Of a stretch of DNA of 25,364 nucleotides, positions 24,546-25,364 are shown piece after piece. Within the stretch, counting starts at the first letter, position 1. Each line of letters opens with the position of its first letter. The stretch comes from JAAZPG01 sp012797375. Lineage in GTDB: Bacteria; Acidobacteriota; Aminicenantia; Aminicenantales; UBA4085. A program made the position numbers and the translations under genes. Location of the stretch: contig CALMMC010000143.1 in NCBI GenBank assembly GCA_937868205.1, positions 1 to 25,364 of the forward strand. The letters are read 5' to 3'. The notes under the pieces were generated by a model. That model was not told where the DNA came from. It saw nothing but the letters and a program-made list of their open reading frames with translations, and did not search any database.

Positions 24546-25198
24546 GTGAAAGAAGAAATTGAAAAAAGGATTCAGGAAAGCAAGCGGCGGTTAAAGGCCG
24601 CTGAGATTCGGGCGGAACTTATGAAGAGAAACTTCCGTTTTCGGAAGGAACACAAAGCTGCGGAGAAATTCCCCAGCCATTCGGATGAATGGAAGGCGTT
24701 CTGTGATAAATGGCGAATATCCGAAGCATGGAATGGAAGATTAGAAGGTTTGGTTGAATGTACATATTCCCTCCCTTCACTCCATGTCTCAATTCCCAGG
24801 GCCCGGGTATCAAAGAAGCAAGTCGAATTGAAATCATGGAGCTTCTATCCGGACGCTGGACCTTGGCGAGGGATTGGAGATGCCCTTCATCATTCTATCC
24901 AAGATGAAGACGGCTATATCTATATTCGGATTCATCCCTGGACGAAAAAAAAAGACATAGATTATCTTTGGCTTGAAGTCCGATACGCTCAAAAAAAAGT
25001 ATTCGGGGAAATTTATGGGGGTCGACAACGACGAACATTTGAACGGGATTTGTGCTGGTACGACCTTCACAGGGGGAAGGATTTCGGGAAGCTGAGCGCC
25101 GGGAAAATTGCGATGGCCTGGTTTCTCCATCGGAAAGAAAAGATCCCTCGAAAAACGATTGAAAGCTCGATAAAAAACATAACATTGCTGATCAGAGA
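24546..25198 (+). CDS. Unrecognised protein, C-terminus cut by contig end
   Basis: At least 217 genuine residues. Start GTG at 24546 with GGGAG five bases upstream; a TTG at 24528 is less likely. I do not recognise the family. The first 35 or so residues are strongly charged and probably helical (EEIEKRIQESKRRLKAAEIR). Then comes WKAFCDKWRISEAWNG near 50-65, a mixed beta-rich middle with many Trp and Tyr (YIYIRIHPWTKKKDIDYLWL), and a basic helical end (AMAWFLHRKEKIPRKTIESS). No signal peptide or membrane segment. G+C is lower than in the host genes, and the gene lies just behind a tRNA terminator, a common landing place for mobile DNA, so it may be the first gene of an island. Everything after 25198 is adapter. 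Confidence 0.6.
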
Positions 25199-25268
25199 CT
25201 GTCTCTTATACACATCTGACGCTGCCGACGATCTACTCTGTGTAGATCTCGGTGGTCGCCGTATCATT
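25199..25268 (-). other. Nextera read-1 adapter + i5 index + P5
   Basis: Begins with the 19-base mosaic end CTGTCTCTTATACACATCT at 25199, then the read-1 adapter, an 8-base index (plus strand TCTACTCT at 25232-25239, i.e. AGAGTAGA, matching the Nextera i5 index commonly called N504) and the P5 flow-cell sequence. Genomic sequence ends at 25198. Confidence 0.97.
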
Positions 25269-25364
25269 AAAAAAAAAAACCAACAATCAATCACCCTACA
25301 CCATCTACCACACTAAACCAACCACATATAACTCACATCAATATCCCTCTACCCACTACCCACA
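25269..25364. other. Non-genomic noise outside the right adapter
   Basis: A run of A followed by low-complexity A/C-rich bases after a complete P5 adapter. This is base-calling past the end of a library molecule. No gene should be called here. Confidence 0.9.

Overview
This is a 25.4 kb assembled contig from a GC-rich bacterium, with sequencing adapter at both ends. The genomic part is positions 184-25198. The left end (1-183) is read-through noise plus an Illumina P7/i7/Nextera adapter, and the right end (25199-25364) is the matching Nextera/i5/P5 adapter plus noise. Genes touching either end are therefore cut, and any protein that reads into those bases carries an artificial tail.

The host is probably a Gram-negative-type bacterium, because a signal-peptide beta-barrel protein ends in Phe and several secreted hydrolases are present. 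High G+C, many secreted peptidases and hydrolases, and the protein style are compatible with Acidobacteriota or Aminicenantota-like lineages. That placement is a weak inference, since no marker gene is present.

Layout. (1) 184-4105, minus: a C-terminally cut bacterial alpha-2-macroglobulin. (2) 4287-9233, plus: a closely spaced run of an SH3/beta-barrel protein, an exported oligopeptidase B and an aldehyde dehydrogenase. (3) 9494-11230, minus: a class C beta-lactamase-type serine hydrolase, convergent with the ALDH. Head-to-head with its promoter lies a 5'-less remnant of a GH9-like glycosidase (11242-12069). (4) 12148-14266, plus: a fold-type I aminotransferase and an ornithine cyclodeaminase/mu-crystallin family enzyme, probably one operon. 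(5) 14307-20772: an accessory junkyard around a tRNA-Leu(UAA). It holds DUF488, a type I restriction specificity-subunit remnant, the tRNA, an AT-rich membrane-protein gene between two 97-bp direct repeats that duplicate the tRNA 5' half and its promoter, an IS21-family element (istA/istB), a DUF1254 gene truncated by that IS21, and an ISNCY-type element. (6) 21000-24405: back to host-like sequence, with an exported M28 peptidase, tRNA-Arg(CCG), a TVGYG potassium channel with an RCK domain, and tRNA-Lys(CTT) with a clear promoter and terminator. (7) 24546-25198: an unrecognised, lower-GC gene after tRNA-Lys, cut by the contig end.

The most unusual structure is the tRNA-Leu locus. A 97-bp segment covering the tRNA promoter and its 5' half, with one edge at the anticodon stem, is repeated 1163 bp away and brackets foreign-looking DNA. 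It resembles the scar of a site-specific integration in which the 5' half of the tRNA gene, not the usual 3' half, was duplicated. No complete new defence or biosynthetic system is visible. The region reads as a decayed integration hotspot.
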